Of a stretch of DNA of 64,000 bases, positions 1-8,105 are shown piece by piece. The notes beneath the pieces were generated by a model. It had not been told where the DNA came from, did no database searches, and saw nothing but the letters and a program-made list of their open reading frames with translations. The stretch is from the NCBI GenBank assembly GCA_028284955.1, contig JANQQS010000042.1, positions 1 to 64,000 of the forward strand, given 5' to 3'. Source of the stretch: Myxococcota bacterium. Lineage in GTDB: Bacteria > Myxococcota_A > Polyangia > Polyangiales > Houyiibacteriaceae. The translations under genes and the position numbers were made by a program. Position 1 is the stretch's first letter, and each line of letters opens with the position of its first letter.

Positions 1-60
1 GTCAGCCCCGAGCAAGCCGAACGCGATTACGCCAGCGCCATAGGGGCCCTGGCTGCATAA
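1..60 (+). CDS. 3' end of a truncated gene, possibly hydantoinase B-like
   Basis: The first 60 bases are open in frame 1 and end in TAA at 58-60. They encode VSPEQAERDYASAIGALAA. Only the C-terminus is inside the window. The pattern V-S-P-E-x-A-x-x-D-Y recalls the C-terminal tail of HyuB/acetone-carboxylase-type hydantoinase B subunits. That resemblance is from memory and the fragment is very short, so the assignment is tentative. The next gene is on the opposite strand and converges with it. Confidence 0.45.
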   Translation, partial: VSPEQAERDYASAIGALAA

Positions 61-100
61 CTCACATCCTCTCTCCACTTTTTCCGGGCAAGTCCAAACA

Positions 101-826
101 TCATCTTCTGCTGGCCCCCGCAGGCAGGTCCTCGATTTTTCTGCGTGTGATCACTTCGTGCACGTTAGTTAGGTACTGTTCAAACTTGGGGTCGCCGAGC
201 GCCTTGTTCGTGCTCCTTACTTGGCGAATAAGTTCGGTGATGTCGAGGCGCTTTTCGCCAGAGCTTTCCTCGTAGCGCAAATTCCACGCGTCCAGTGCGC
301 CAATAAGCTGAGGTATGATGATATCGATTGCTTTCCCGATGTTTCGCACGTCGCCCACTTCAGTCGGCCCGTTGGGGTAGTGTCTTACGGCCCATAGACA
401 AGGCGGGATGACGACGTTGTGAATATCTTCGAGGGTTTCAGCGAGATCATTCAAGGGCTTCGCGATTTCGCTCACCCGGATGGTGGGGGTTTCGTCGCGA
501 TGATGGACATTAATCACACCTACCTGTGCGCCGAGCCCAGCAAGCGACGTACTGGCGAATCGCAAACTCGCTTCATGATGCGCCGCCCAATAAGTTATCT
601 TGTCTTCGGCACTCTCGCTTTGACAGTCATGCCCAAACCTAAGGTACTGCATTTCGTCGATCAACTCTTTCCGGTGGTCGGTCGCGGTCTTTAGGGGGCG
701 ATTCGATTGTTTTTCTTCATCAAGCCTGGCTGCGCCTGAGTCGGTGCCTGCGTCGGCCGCGCATCCAGCTCCTGACGCTACACACACCAAAAGCCCGGCC
801 CGTAGGAAACTCGCGAATCTGTACAT
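101..826 (-). CDS. putative lipoprotein of unknown function
   Basis: The 241-residue protein begins with a basic residue, a hydrophobic stretch and a lipobox (ASGAGC, Cys22), so it is expected to be lipid-anchored. The mature part is soluble and largely helical, with no family I recognise. It contains one further Cys pair candidate (Cys68 and a later Cys in PPCLWAV). It converges with the partial gene at the window start and has no obvious operon partner. Confidence 0.7.
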   Translation of the reverse strand: MYRFASFLRAGLLVCVASGAGCAADAGTDSGAARLDEEKQSNRPLKTATDHRKELIDEMQYLRFGHDCQSESAEDKITYWAAHHEASLRFASTSLAGLGAQVGVINVHHRDETPTIRVSEIAKPLNDLAETLEDIHNVVIPPCLWAVRHYPNGPTEVGDVRNIGKAIDIIIPQLIGALDAWNLRYEESSGEKRLDITELIRQVRSTNKALGDPKFEQYLTNVHEVITRRKIEDLPAGASRR

Positions 827-1146
827 CTTTGCCCTGTCCTTGATCTTGAGTTGCGCGTGACGTCGCGGCGGTCGCCGCTCGATTCACATCTGGCTTCAGC
901 GACTTAGGTTCCCGGACAAGCGAATACCGTGCCAACGGTACGGCGAGTCACCAAAATGAGGCTGCGAGACTCTGTTTATGAAACACCGTGCCGTAATTCA
1001 AAGGTGAATGCGGAACGTATGGAACCTGAGGTGCGGCTGACGGCATGTCTCCGCGCGCCGCAAAGTGCTTGCCGGGCTGGGGCTGCGAGCCCCGCTGCGT
1101 CGGAGCGTTTGCTGCGCGTCGCGTGCGAAGCTCTGCGTGGCCGACG
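827..1146. other. intergenic region, no gene recognised
   Basis: About 320 bases lie between the start of the lipoprotein gene and the stop of the O-methyltransferase gene, both on the minus strand. Open frames here have no recognisable product and overlap each other. A 6-bp inverted repeat with a 4-base loop (925-940, TACCGT/ACGGTA) and a GC-rich hairpin (1079-1093, GGGGCT/AGCCCC) are visible, neither with a U-tract. Confidence 0.5.
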
Positions 1147-1818
1147 CTATTTCGGAGTTCCGACGCGACGAGCGATGAGTATGCCTTCGCGAATCGGTAC
1201 TGCGACAGCTTCAAAATCTGAATCCTGTGCGACTGCTCGGTTCAGGGCGTCCGCTCCTGCACGATGCGGGTTTTCTTCGGAGTCGATCCACCATTTGATC
1301 GATCCGAGCACGTTGTCGGCAAGCAATAGGCCTCCCTTCTTGAGCATCGGTCTGCATATGCGCCAGTAGTCTGGATACTCGGTCTTGAGAGCATCCAGGA
1401 ATATTGCGTCGACCGACTCTGGCCCCAGCGATTGAGCGAGCTTTGGAAGCTCTTCGAGTGCTTCACCTCGACGAACTTCCACCTGTGCAGATAGACCAGC
1501 CCGTTGAAACTGTTGTTCCGCGAAGTCAGCATGAAGGTCATTGTGCTCGATGGTAATCAATCGACCGGACGAACTAAGCCCTCGGGCAAGCCAGATGCCG
1601 GAGTATCCACCAAGCGTTCCTACCTCGAGCGCGAGCTTTCCTTCCGTCATCGAAACGAGCAGGGTAAGCAATCGACCCACGTCCGGCGATACCGCATGGT
1701 CTGGAAGACCAGCCTTCGCCGCATGCTCAGTCAAATGTTGCAGATGATCGTCGCTCTCACCAAATACTTCGCGCAGATAGTTCGACGTATAACGCCAGCG
1801 TTCCGGGGTCATCTCCAT
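1147..1818 (-). CDS. class I SAM-dependent O-methyltransferase
   Basis: The 223-residue protein has the catechol-O-methyltransferase-like fold of the caffeoyl-CoA/COG4122 O-methyltransferase family. The SAM-binding motif I is EVGTLGGYSG (residues 65-74), followed by an acidic residue at the end of strand 2 (TIEHND). The metal-site region is DAIFLDALKTEY (about 137-148) and LLADNVL (about 165-171), which match the D...DN metal ligands of this family. It would transfer a methyl group from SAM to a hydroxyl of a small molecule; the substrate cannot be deduced. The neighbours give no pathway context. Confidence 0.88.
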   Translation of the reverse strand: MEMTPERWRYTSNYLREVFGESDDHLQHLTEHAAKAGLPDHAVSPDVGRLLTLLVSMTEGKLALEVGTLGGYSGIWLARGLSSSGRLITIEHNDLHADFAEQQFQRAGLSAQVEVRRGEALEELPKLAQSLGPESVDAIFLDALKTEYPDYWRICRPMLKKGGLLLADNVLGSIKWWIDSEENPHRAGADALNRAVAQDSDFEAVAVPIREGILIARRVGTPK

Positions 1819-1837
1819 AGCGAGATACTACTTCGCA

Positions 1838-2159
1838 TCAACTCCCAGTGGCGTGTTGTTTGCGCTGGAGCAGTATTCGGTGGACTTCTTTTCGGTGTGC
1901 GATGCCGAACACGTAGACGACAACTTCAGTCGCGTGCACTTCGTAGAGAATGCGGTAGTTTCCTTCTCGAATTCGATACGCTGCCCGGCTGCCCCGAAGG
2001 CGCACCGCGGAGCTCGGAAACGGGTCGTGCTTCAGGCCGTCGACGATCGCTTCCACGTTTCTTCGTACCGTCTTTCGGCAATTTGCGAATCTCGCTCACG
2101 GCCTGCTCTTGAAGCGCAAGACGAAATGTCTGACGCTCAGGGCGTTTCTTTGACGTCAT
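1838..2159 (-). pseudogene. RelE/ParE-type toxin, interrupted by a +1 frameshift
   Basis: The start ATG at 2159 leads into a RelE/ParE N-terminus that includes SEIRKLPK (to residue 29, codon 2075-2073). That frame then degenerates. The remaining two thirds of the family, with AAYRIREGNYRILYEV and VYVFGIAHRKEVHR, is intact in the next frame from about 2071 to the stop at 1838. Skipping one base near 2072 joins both parts into a protein of about 106 residues, the usual size. RelE/ParE toxins are mRNA interferases or gyrase poisons. The gene overlaps the antitoxin stop, as expected of such an operon. The shift may be a real inactivation, a programmed event or a sequencing error. Confidence 0.75.
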
Positions 2160-2337
2160 CCCAAGCGACCCATGGGCTTTCGCGTCGACTTTCGATCAGC
2201 ACAAGATCTTCCGCATCCTCGAGCCAAGAGGCAATCGCTTCCTGGACGACAGCTTGCTGCTTGAGTCCGTGGCGCTCGCAAAATGCTTCCAGTTTCTCTT
2301 TCAGCTTTTCATCGACCCTATGGGTAATTGTCACCAC
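2137..2337 (-). CDS. ribbon-helix-helix/RelB-like antitoxin
   Basis: A small protein with the pattern VTITHRVDEKLKEKLE at the N-terminus (beta strand plus helix), a middle helix and an acidic C-terminus ending WVAWDDVKETP. This is the usual architecture of a DNA-binding ribbon-helix-helix antitoxin whose tail wraps the toxin. I place the start at one of two consecutive GTG codons (2337 or 2334) behind an AAGG sequence; a TTG at 2352 would add five residues. The stop overlaps the toxin start by 23 bases. The pair probably represses its own promoter, which would lie in 2340-2410. Confidence 0.75.
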   Translation of the reverse strand: MVTITHRVDEKLKEKLEAFCERHGLKQQAVVQEAIASWLEDAEDLVLIESRRESPWVAWDDVKETP

Positions 2338-2440
2338 ACCCTTAGAATACAATCAGTAGCAATCATTCCCAAGCACGGTCTCCGCCGATCGTCCTGACCG
2401 CCGATCGATGTTGCATGGCGCTATAAAGGGTTTTCATATT

Positions 2441-2983
2441 ATGGCGACTCATGAGTCGGAATGGCCCAAGTGGGCGACTGAGAAAATCTCTTTGTTTGAG
2501 CCTGATGCGGATTGGGCGCGGCGAGGACGCGAGCTTGTTCAGTCGCTTTCGGAAAGCCTCAAGCCTTGGCTTGTCGCTGGCCCGCATCATGTTGGGAGCA
2601 CGGCGGTACAAGGTCTCGTGGCGAAGCCAATCATCGATATCATGGCGGCCACCGCCAGCCTTGAGGTCGCGGGCGAGATCGAGGCAGCGCTGCGAACTCG
2701 AGGATGGGTGCTTGTTCCTGCTCATCTCGACAATCGACCTTGGCGGCGGTTCTTTGTTAAAGCGGAAGGGGATCGGCGCGTAGCCCATCTTCACATCATG
2801 AAAGAGAGCGCAGAGCGCTGGGTGTCTCAACTTCGGTTTCGGGATGCACTCCGAGCGAATTCAGAACTGCGCAGGCAATATGGCGAGCTTAAGCGGGAGC
2901 TGGCAGCAAGATACGCTAACGATCGCGAGATGTATTCATCAGCCAAAGCATCGTTCATCACGGATGCCATTCAGAAGCTTTGA
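2441..2983 (+). CDS. GrpB family nucleotidyltransferase-like protein
   Basis: The protein carries the GrpB/UPF0157 signature HVGSTAVQGLVAKPIIDI near residue 50, which resembles the nucleotidyltransferase-fold GS...D region, and then LHIM and a C-terminal helical part ending in SFITDAIQ. Members are small cytosolic proteins of about 170-190 residues with unclear biochemical role. I chose the ATG at 2441 (MATHESEW); an in-frame ATG at 2408 would add eleven residues without family support. It is transcribed divergently from the toxin-antitoxin pair. Confidence 0.85.
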   Translation: MATHESEWPKWATEKISLFEPDADWARRGRELVQSLSESLKPWLVAGPHHVGSTAVQGLVAKPIIDIMAATASLEVAGEIEAALRTRGWVLVPAHLDNRPWRRFFVKAEGDRRVAHLHIMKESAERWVSQLRFRDALRANSELRRQYGELKRELAARYANDREMYSSAKASFITDAIQKL

Positions 2984-3044
2984 TGCGTGTACTCAGGTGA
3001 CGACTGCGGGTTCCGACGACATGCGCCGTCCGGGCATGCTTGTC

Positions 3045-3938
3045 TCAATCGTTTTCGTACTCGAGGGTAAGCGTTTCTTTGGGAGCTAGCGTGCCTGCGG
3101 CAGCGTGTACGATGGTAGCCAGCTCTTTTGCTTCAAGGCGCAAGTCTTCGGAGTTCCACTTCGCGCGTAGTCGATGGGTTTGGTTTGGTTCCGTTTGCAG
3201 CTGAATTGCGTTTGAACGCCGAATCGGCCTTTGCTGAAGCCCGAACATTGCTTTATTCGCCTGCGGATCAAACTCAGGAAACGACAAGAAAGGAATCACC
3301 GCGTGCACCCGATAGAAACCGGGGCGAATCAAGAACTCGCATGGTGGTTCCTTGTGGGATGACCAGCTGTTTCGGTCGCCGTACGCGAGGTACACGCGGC
3401 CTCGACGATTCTTTCCAAACGGCGGCCACGAAAACAGGATCTTCGCTCTTGGCTCGGCGATTTCTGCGAGGAGCGCCTTGGTTTGGCGTTTCGACTTCCA
3501 CTGCGGCAATCGATCGGACGGGCCATACGGACTGCTGTTGTTGTATTCGATTCGGTAGCTCAGGATGGCTTTGGCGTGGTGATTCAGAAGGAACAGGAGG
3601 ACGCCGTCTTGAACGCCGCCATCGTCTTCTGCATTGACCCAGCGCTCTCCTTGAGTAGACAGCAGCAGTTGCCCGGGAGCGAAAGAGATGCTCCGCGTAT
3701 TCGCGTGATCGCGATAGGTGCGCGGATGTTCCTCGCGGGCCAATCGATAGCCAGCGGCGAGCACTGCTTCATCCAGCAGCGCAGGCCACTTCCAATCTTC
3801 GGCGAGCTTGATCTCTAAGCTTGCCGAGAACCAGTCACAACCGTTCACTACCCCCAACAGCGCATCCCAGCTGAGCTGATACTCAGAACGATGCACGAAG
3901 ACACTACGCCCACCAGTCGACAAGTTCTTGTTGCTCAT
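3045..3938 (-). CDS. hypothetical protein
   Basis: A 297-residue soluble protein without signal peptide or membrane segment. I do not recognise a family. It contains several aromatic-rich stretches (WKWPALLDEA, SWPPFGKNRRG, FLSFPEFDP). Its sequence is evenly biased and long enough that a chance frame is unlikely. It lies downstream of the VWA lipoprotein on the same strand with a 32-base gap and may share its transcript. Confidence 0.65.
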   Translation of the reverse strand: MSNKNLSTGGRSVFVHRSEYQLSWDALLGVVNGCDWFSASLEIKLAEDWKWPALLDEAVLAAGYRLAREEHPRTYRDHANTRSISFAPGQLLLSTQGERWVNAEDDGGVQDGVLLFLLNHHAKAILSYRIEYNNSSPYGPSDRLPQWKSKRQTKALLAEIAEPRAKILFSWPPFGKNRRGRVYLAYGDRNSWSSHKEPPCEFLIRPGFYRVHAVIPFLSFPEFDPQANKAMFGLQQRPIRRSNAIQLQTEPNQTHRLRAKWNSEDLRLEAKELATIVHAAAGTLAPKETLTLEYEND

Positions 3939-3970
3939 CGGCTCATATATATCTTGGGTGCTGCGTCAAA

Positions 3971-5491
3971 CTACTTAAGCTCAGTTGTCGGTCCATTCGG
4001 TGGCACCAAGATGTACACGGTTCGTGCATCGAGCTCCGTAATGCCGTCTCCGATCAATACGATCCGCGCTTTGAAGAACTCCGGTTTCTCGGCGGGCGGT
4101 CGAACGTCGTTGTGAAACTCCGCCACGAACTCCACGGGCGTGCCGGGGACTACGTCTTCATACTTTTCTGGCGTGATCGACTTGATAAACATCGTCGCGT
4201 CGAAGTCGTCGGGGTTGCCGGGAAGGTTTTCGAGGCGCGTCGTCACATCCAGCGGAACGCTGTTGACAAGGGACTTGACCGCCTCGACGACCGTCTTGCT
4301 GAGGCCGGTGCCGTCTTCGCGGATTTGGAAGAAAAAGGGTGTTCCCGATGCATCGATCGCACCAGTATCGCGCGCGATGGCTTGGTAGTGTTGTTGAATG
4401 AATGGATCGTTTTTCGAGGCAATCCCGATTACACGTGCACCGATCTTACCCAGCGCATCGGCAGCTTGCGTGTAGGTGGGAGCATTGGGCACGTCTGCCC
4501 CGTACTGATTTTCATTGGCGGGACCATTGTGAAATGGAGCGTCGCCGAAGGTAAGAATGATCGGAAACGCTCTCGGGCGAAAACACGGCATCCCTTGATG
4601 GCCCGCTGGGCACGCCGCCGAAGCCGTCGTTTCGCCGGCTAGCATCCGCGCTCTATCGTCGTCTATCATCCATGTCAGCGCTTGACCCGTTGCTGTAGTC
4701 CAAAGCGCTGGAACGACACTCTCCGGCAGATCAAGGCCGTCGAGGCACGGTAGCCCTTCGACCGCTTCGAGAATGTCCACTCGACCGTTCGATGTACCCG
4801 TGATGCTTCCAATACCCACGCCGCAGAATGGGCCGGTCCAGGGCGTCTTCCACTCTCCGATATCCTCGTCCGCAGGCGCGATCTTTCGGAGTAAGAAAAA
4901 GGGCGAGTCGATGGCGATGGGGTTTCCGTAGCTGACTATGGGGTAGTCCGCGTACCCCCCGGCGCCCATCTGGACGTTGGGAATTTCTGCTTGGACCCCT
5001 GGAACAATGATGTCGACAATGCCGTCGATGAGGTTGTCGCGCTCTTCCCGCATGGATCCTGTGGCATCCACGAGCAGGAACACATCGGCGATGCGAATGC
5101 GCGGATCGAAGGTCACCGTGATCTTGCGATTCTCGCGATCCTCCTTGTACGGCAGCTCCAAGAAGAAGGCATCCGTTGGCAGTTTGCTCTCCGCGTCGTT
5201 CGGATCGGTTTCGAGACCGCGAACTTCTACGAAGTCCGAATACCCGTCACCATCGCTATCTGGGTCATTGGGGTCGGTACCGAGCGATGCTTCTTCGTCA
5301 TTTGTTAAGTAGTCACCGTCGGAGTCTCTCTCAGATGGGCTTCCTGTTCCCTGAGTGGTTTGCCCGTTCTGGTCGTTTTCGGAACGGCGTCCCCCGGATT
5401 CTAGGGAACCACAGCCCCATAATCCGAGGGCTCCCAAAACCAAACTGGGCGCAAGTGCCCCCAGCGAACTCAAAAAGCGCGTCGCTACCAC
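3971..5491 (-). CDS. VWA-domain lipoprotein with a TSP3-type calcium repeat
   Basis: A lipobox (GLWGC) follows the signal sequence, then a Ser/Gly/Asn/Gln-rich linker and one thrombospondin-type-3-like stretch rich in DSDGDG motifs. After it comes a von Willebrand A domain whose MIDAS starts FLLVDATGSM. The MIDAS (DxTGS) implies divalent-metal-dependent binding of a partner at the cell surface. A C-terminal beta-rich segment follows. I prefer the GTG at 5491 (giving VVATRFLSSLGAL as the signal start) over the GTG at 5542, because it yields a normal signal peptide. Function is probably adhesion or surface assembly, by inference only. Confidence 0.82.
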   Translation of the reverse strand: MVATRFLSSLGALAPSLVLGALGLWGCGSLESGGRRSENDQNGQTTQGTGSPSERDSDGDYLTNDEEASLGTDPNDPDSDGDGYSDFVEVRGLETDPNDAESKLPTDAFFLELPYKEDRENRKITVTFDPRIRIADVFLLVDATGSMREERDNLIDGIVDIIVPGVQAEIPNVQMGAGGYADYPIVSYGNPIAIDSPFFLLRKIAPADEDIGEWKTPWTGPFCGVGIGSITGTSNGRVDILEAVEGLPCLDGLDLPESVVPALWTTATGQALTWMIDDDRARMLAGETTASAACPAGHQGMPCFRPRAFPIILTFGDAPFHNGPANENQYGADVPNAPTYTQAADALGKIGARVIGIASKNDPFIQQHYQAIARDTGAIDASGTPFFFQIREDGTGLSKTVVEAVKSLVNSVPLDVTTRLENLPGNPDDFDATMFIKSITPEKYEDVVPGTPVEFVAEFHNDVRPPAEKPEFFKARIVLIGDGITELDARTVYILVPPNGPTTELK

Positions 5492-5629
5492 ACGATCCTC
5501 TGAAGCTGATGGGGGGTGAGGTCCCCGGCGAACTATCGGCACACGGAATCAGTGCAACAAGTGTTCCTGGGAGGTGGGGTAGGTTTTCAGGTTTGGCACT
5601 TGGTTTGCTCACTCCATTCGGATGCGCTC

Positions 5630-5676
5630 GCGATTGCGACGCGAAAGCCTCGGCGCGAGACGGGATCGAAGTCACC
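5630..5676 (+). repeat. 47-bp imperfect repeat, copy A (intergenic)
   Basis: This 47-base stretch matches 6837-6883 at 41 of 47 positions in the same orientation. Read in the plus frame it encodes CDAKASARDGIEVT versus CEAQASARDGIEVT in copy B. Four of the six differences are silent and two are conservative (Asp/Glu, Lys/Gln). Copy A lies between two minus-strand genes and not in a gene I can support. Confidence 0.7.
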
Positions 5677-5696
5677 CCCGATCTTTCCCAAGCGAG

Positions 5697-6248
5697 CTAT
5701 TCGCTCGGTGCTACTTCGAGCTTCGTCGAATTCATTGCAACCTGCACGGTAAATCCTGCAGGCACAGCTTCGCTGAACAGGATGAAGATTTGGTTGGCTG
5801 TGCTCAGGCGAACGCGGCCTCGTCCAGATGACGCAGGGCTCGATCCGAAAATATTGCAGCGCAAATCGCGGCATGGGCGGTAGGTGGCATAGGCTGCAGT
5901 GGCAGTAGGTTCGCTTTGTAGATTCAATGCGGCTGGCAAGGTCGCGATCAGGTGCTCTGTTCCCGCGGCGAAAGGGCCGCTCCCAACAATCGCTGCGGTC
6001 ATGAGAACCGCATCTGTTCCGTCACAAACCTTCGTCACGGAAAACCAACGCTTCTGAAAAGAGGGAAAGCTCCAACCCTTCGCGAGCTTTGTTGGTGAAA
6101 CCGCGCTTTCGCAGGAGTTCGCAGGCGTGGTCTTGTTTAGGAGCTGCTCCTCCGATGTCGTCTCGGCAGCACAGGCGGAAAAAGCGAATCCCGCAACAGC
6201 TGCGCAGAGCAACCGTCGGGTGTGAAGACTCCTCAACATCACAAGCAT
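5697..6248 (-). CDS. putative lipoprotein of unknown function
   Basis: The start at 6248 is favoured by a strong GGAGGTGAT ribosome-binding site 4 bases upstream and gives a classic lipoprotein signal (MLVMLRSLHTRRLL, hydrophobic run, lipobox FSAC). Any longer reading would put the signal in the middle of the protein. The mature part of about 155 residues has Cys pairs (NSCES, KVCDG, PCRDLRC) that could form disulfides and ends in a beta-rich segment. I do not recognise the family. It is divergent from the Cys-rich lipoprotein at 6422. Confidence 0.75.
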   Translation of the reverse strand: MLVMLRSLHTRRLLCAAVAGFAFSACAAETTSEEQLLNKTTPANSCESAVSPTKLAKGWSFPSFQKRWFSVTKVCDGTDAVLMTAAIVGSGPFAAGTEHLIATLPAALNLQSEPTATAAYATYRPCRDLRCNIFGSSPASSGRGRVRLSTANQIFILFSEAVPAGFTVQVAMNSTKLEVAPSE

Positions 6249-6421
6249 ACAATCACCTCCGCGCTTGTCGCCCGAACGCTGTAGCATTGCCGCTAGTACG
6301 TTCAAAATGGGAATAGGGAACATCCGGCAGGCGCTTCGTGTCGATCGAAGAGCGCCGTGAACCTCGTCACTTTCGAACAAGGCCGTAGACACCCGACCTC
6401 AGACCTTGGTAAAACTTTCCT

Positions 6422-8077
6422 ATGGGGTGGGAAATTCGCAAAGCGAGGGCAATCTGTTTTGTCCTCGCGGGCTTGGTGAGTGTGTCGTGCGGCACAGACG
6501 ATGACGAGGGGCCGGCGCCTCGACTGGGCATTTGCTGCGTCACCGGGGGAACGTGCACGCTGGACTCGACGCTCGAGAAGTGCTCTGAGTTCGGCGCGTT
6601 TGTCGACAATCCGGATGCCCTCTGCAGCGACAATCTGTGCGATGGCGAGGGGGCTTGTTGCCAAGCGAATGGCTGCACCCAAGTTTCTCAAGCGTCTGAA
6701 TGCATGGCCGGGATTTTCCACGCCGGCATGACGTGTTCGGAGGTTTCATGCAGCAACTTCGCGGGTGGTTGCTGTATCATCGACCGGTCAAGGTCCGGGG
6801 ACGAGGCCTACACCTGCGAAATGGAAAGCACGCAGGGCGATTGCGAAGCGCAAGCTTCGGCGAGAGATGGGATCGAGGTCACCTTTACTCGAGGCAGTGA
6901 GGGCTGCGACGATTGCCCCCCGCAGACGGACCCCACCGGCGTGTGTTGTTCGCCCACGGGTTGTGTTCTCGAGTTCAACGACGGTTTGACCTGTGTGGGT
7001 GATTACAACCCTGATTTGACGAGTTGCGATCCAGACCCTTGCGAGGGTTCAGGCGGCAACGTGGTGCGCGAAGGCGTTCGCGAGGTTCCGAGCCCGTTCA
7101 CGGCGCCGGATGGTCTCGACGTGATGGATGCAGCCTGGGCGATGTCCACCGCCGGGCAGTTTCCGGTCATCATCGGGGCCGATGGGGGCACGTTTGTGGT
7201 GGACGCGAAAACGAATCGAGTCCTGTACCAGTCGTCAAGCGCGGATACCTTTGGCGTGCTCGGCTTCTCCACCAATCCTGATGTGCTTCTCAGGCTGTTT
7301 CAGACGGGTTCGGCTTTTTCCAGCGGCTGGGCGGATGGGGCCACTGAGTGGGACTTTACGGTCCCGAACACGCTTGGATATTCGGACGCCACCACCATCG
7401 GCGGCGGAAACATGACGGATGGCTACACCGCCGTCGCCCCCACCATCAAATACATCGTGGTGTTTCGTTGGGACCCGGTGGGGTTGACGTTTGCGAACGA
7501 TTTTTTCGAGCTCGAACAAACCGCGATTCAAATGGCCGAGCCCGAACAACGGCCCATCAGCGCGTATGCCCATCAGAAGGAAGGGCCGTTGGTGTTCGTG
7601 ACCGACGGTGCGCCCGGGAGGCTCTTTGTCCACGACATGGTGGACGCCAATGCGGCGCCTACGCTGATCGGAAACGTTGGAAGCGGGCCGCGACAGCTTC
7701 GCTGTGTGCCTCCGGTTTGCGCGGTGGCCATCTTCGGCGACGACGCGGATGACCCGGGCATCCGTCTTTTCAGCTGGGACGGAACGAGCACGACCGTCAC
7801 CCTGCGCAGCAAAGTCGAGGCCGGCACAAGCCCGATCGGCATCGATATGGTGATGAACGGTTCCACCGTGGATATCGTCAGCACGGGAACGGACGACGAC
7901 ACCTACACCATCACCAAAGTCGCTTCCGACGGGTCCGTGGTGTCGAATCAGACCACGGCTTTGCCGGATGGCTGCGAAGGCGCCGCGAATGCTGCGTGGC
8001 TGCGGGATGACGAGGGCTTGAAGGTCGTTGTGACCTGCACCGACACCGACAACTACGCCGTCATCAACCCGAACTGA
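6422..8077 (+). CDS. Cys-rich lipoprotein with a C-terminal propeller-like domain
   Basis: A lipoprotein signal ends in VSVSC (Cys23). Residues about 37-215 hold four Cys-rich modules that each begin G-x-C-C (GICC, GACC, GGCC, GVCC) with a further four or so Cys, suggesting small disulfide-knotted units outside the cell. The remaining 330 residues are repetitive beta-rich sequence with GADGGTFVVDAKTNRV-type blades, compatible with a beta-propeller. The third module contains copy B of a 47-bp repeat. The next gene, also a lipoprotein, follows 28 bases later, so the two are probably cotranscribed. Function is unknown. Confidence 0.78.
   Translation: MGWEIRKARAICFVLAGLVSVSCGTDDDEGPAPRLGICCVTGGTCTLDSTLEKCSEFGAFVDNPDALCSDNLCDGEGACCQANGCTQVSQASECMAGIFHAGMTCSEVSCSNFAGGCCIIDRSRSGDEAYTCEMESTQGDCEAQASARDGIEVTFTRGSEGCDDCPPQTDPTGVCCSPTGCVLEFNDGLTCVGDYNPDLTSCDPDPCEGSGGNVVREGVREVPSPFTAPDGLDVMDAAWAMSTAGQFPVIIGADGGTFVVDAKTNRVLYQSSSADTFGVLGFSTNPDVLLRLFQTGSAFSSGWADGATEWDFTVPNTLGYSDATTIGGGNMTDGYTAVAPTIKYIVVFRWDPVGLTFANDFFELEQTAIQMAEPEQRPISAYAHQKEGPLVFVTDGAPGRLFVHDMVDANAAPTLIGNVGSGPRQLRCVPPVCAVAIFGDDADDPGIRLFSWDGTSTTVTLRSKVEAGTSPIGIDMVMNGSTVDIVSTGTDDDTYTITKVASDGSVVSNQTTALPDGCEGAANAAWLRDDEGLKVVVTCTDTDNYAVINPN
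6837..6883 (+). repeat. 47-bp imperfect repeat, copy B (inside lipoprotein gene)
   Basis: This is the second copy of the element at 5630-5676, located in the third Cys-rich module of the lipoprotein gene. It encodes CEAQASARDGIEVT, which lengthens the spacing between the module's Cys residues compared with the other modules. Confidence 0.7.
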
Positions 8078-8105
8078 CCCGCCCAAACGACAAACGAAAC
8101 TCAAG

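Noticed and set aside
1079-1093. GC-rich hairpin GGGGCT-GCG-AGCCCC as a terminator
   Set aside because: There is no T-run on either side, and it does not follow a gene end at a sensible distance.
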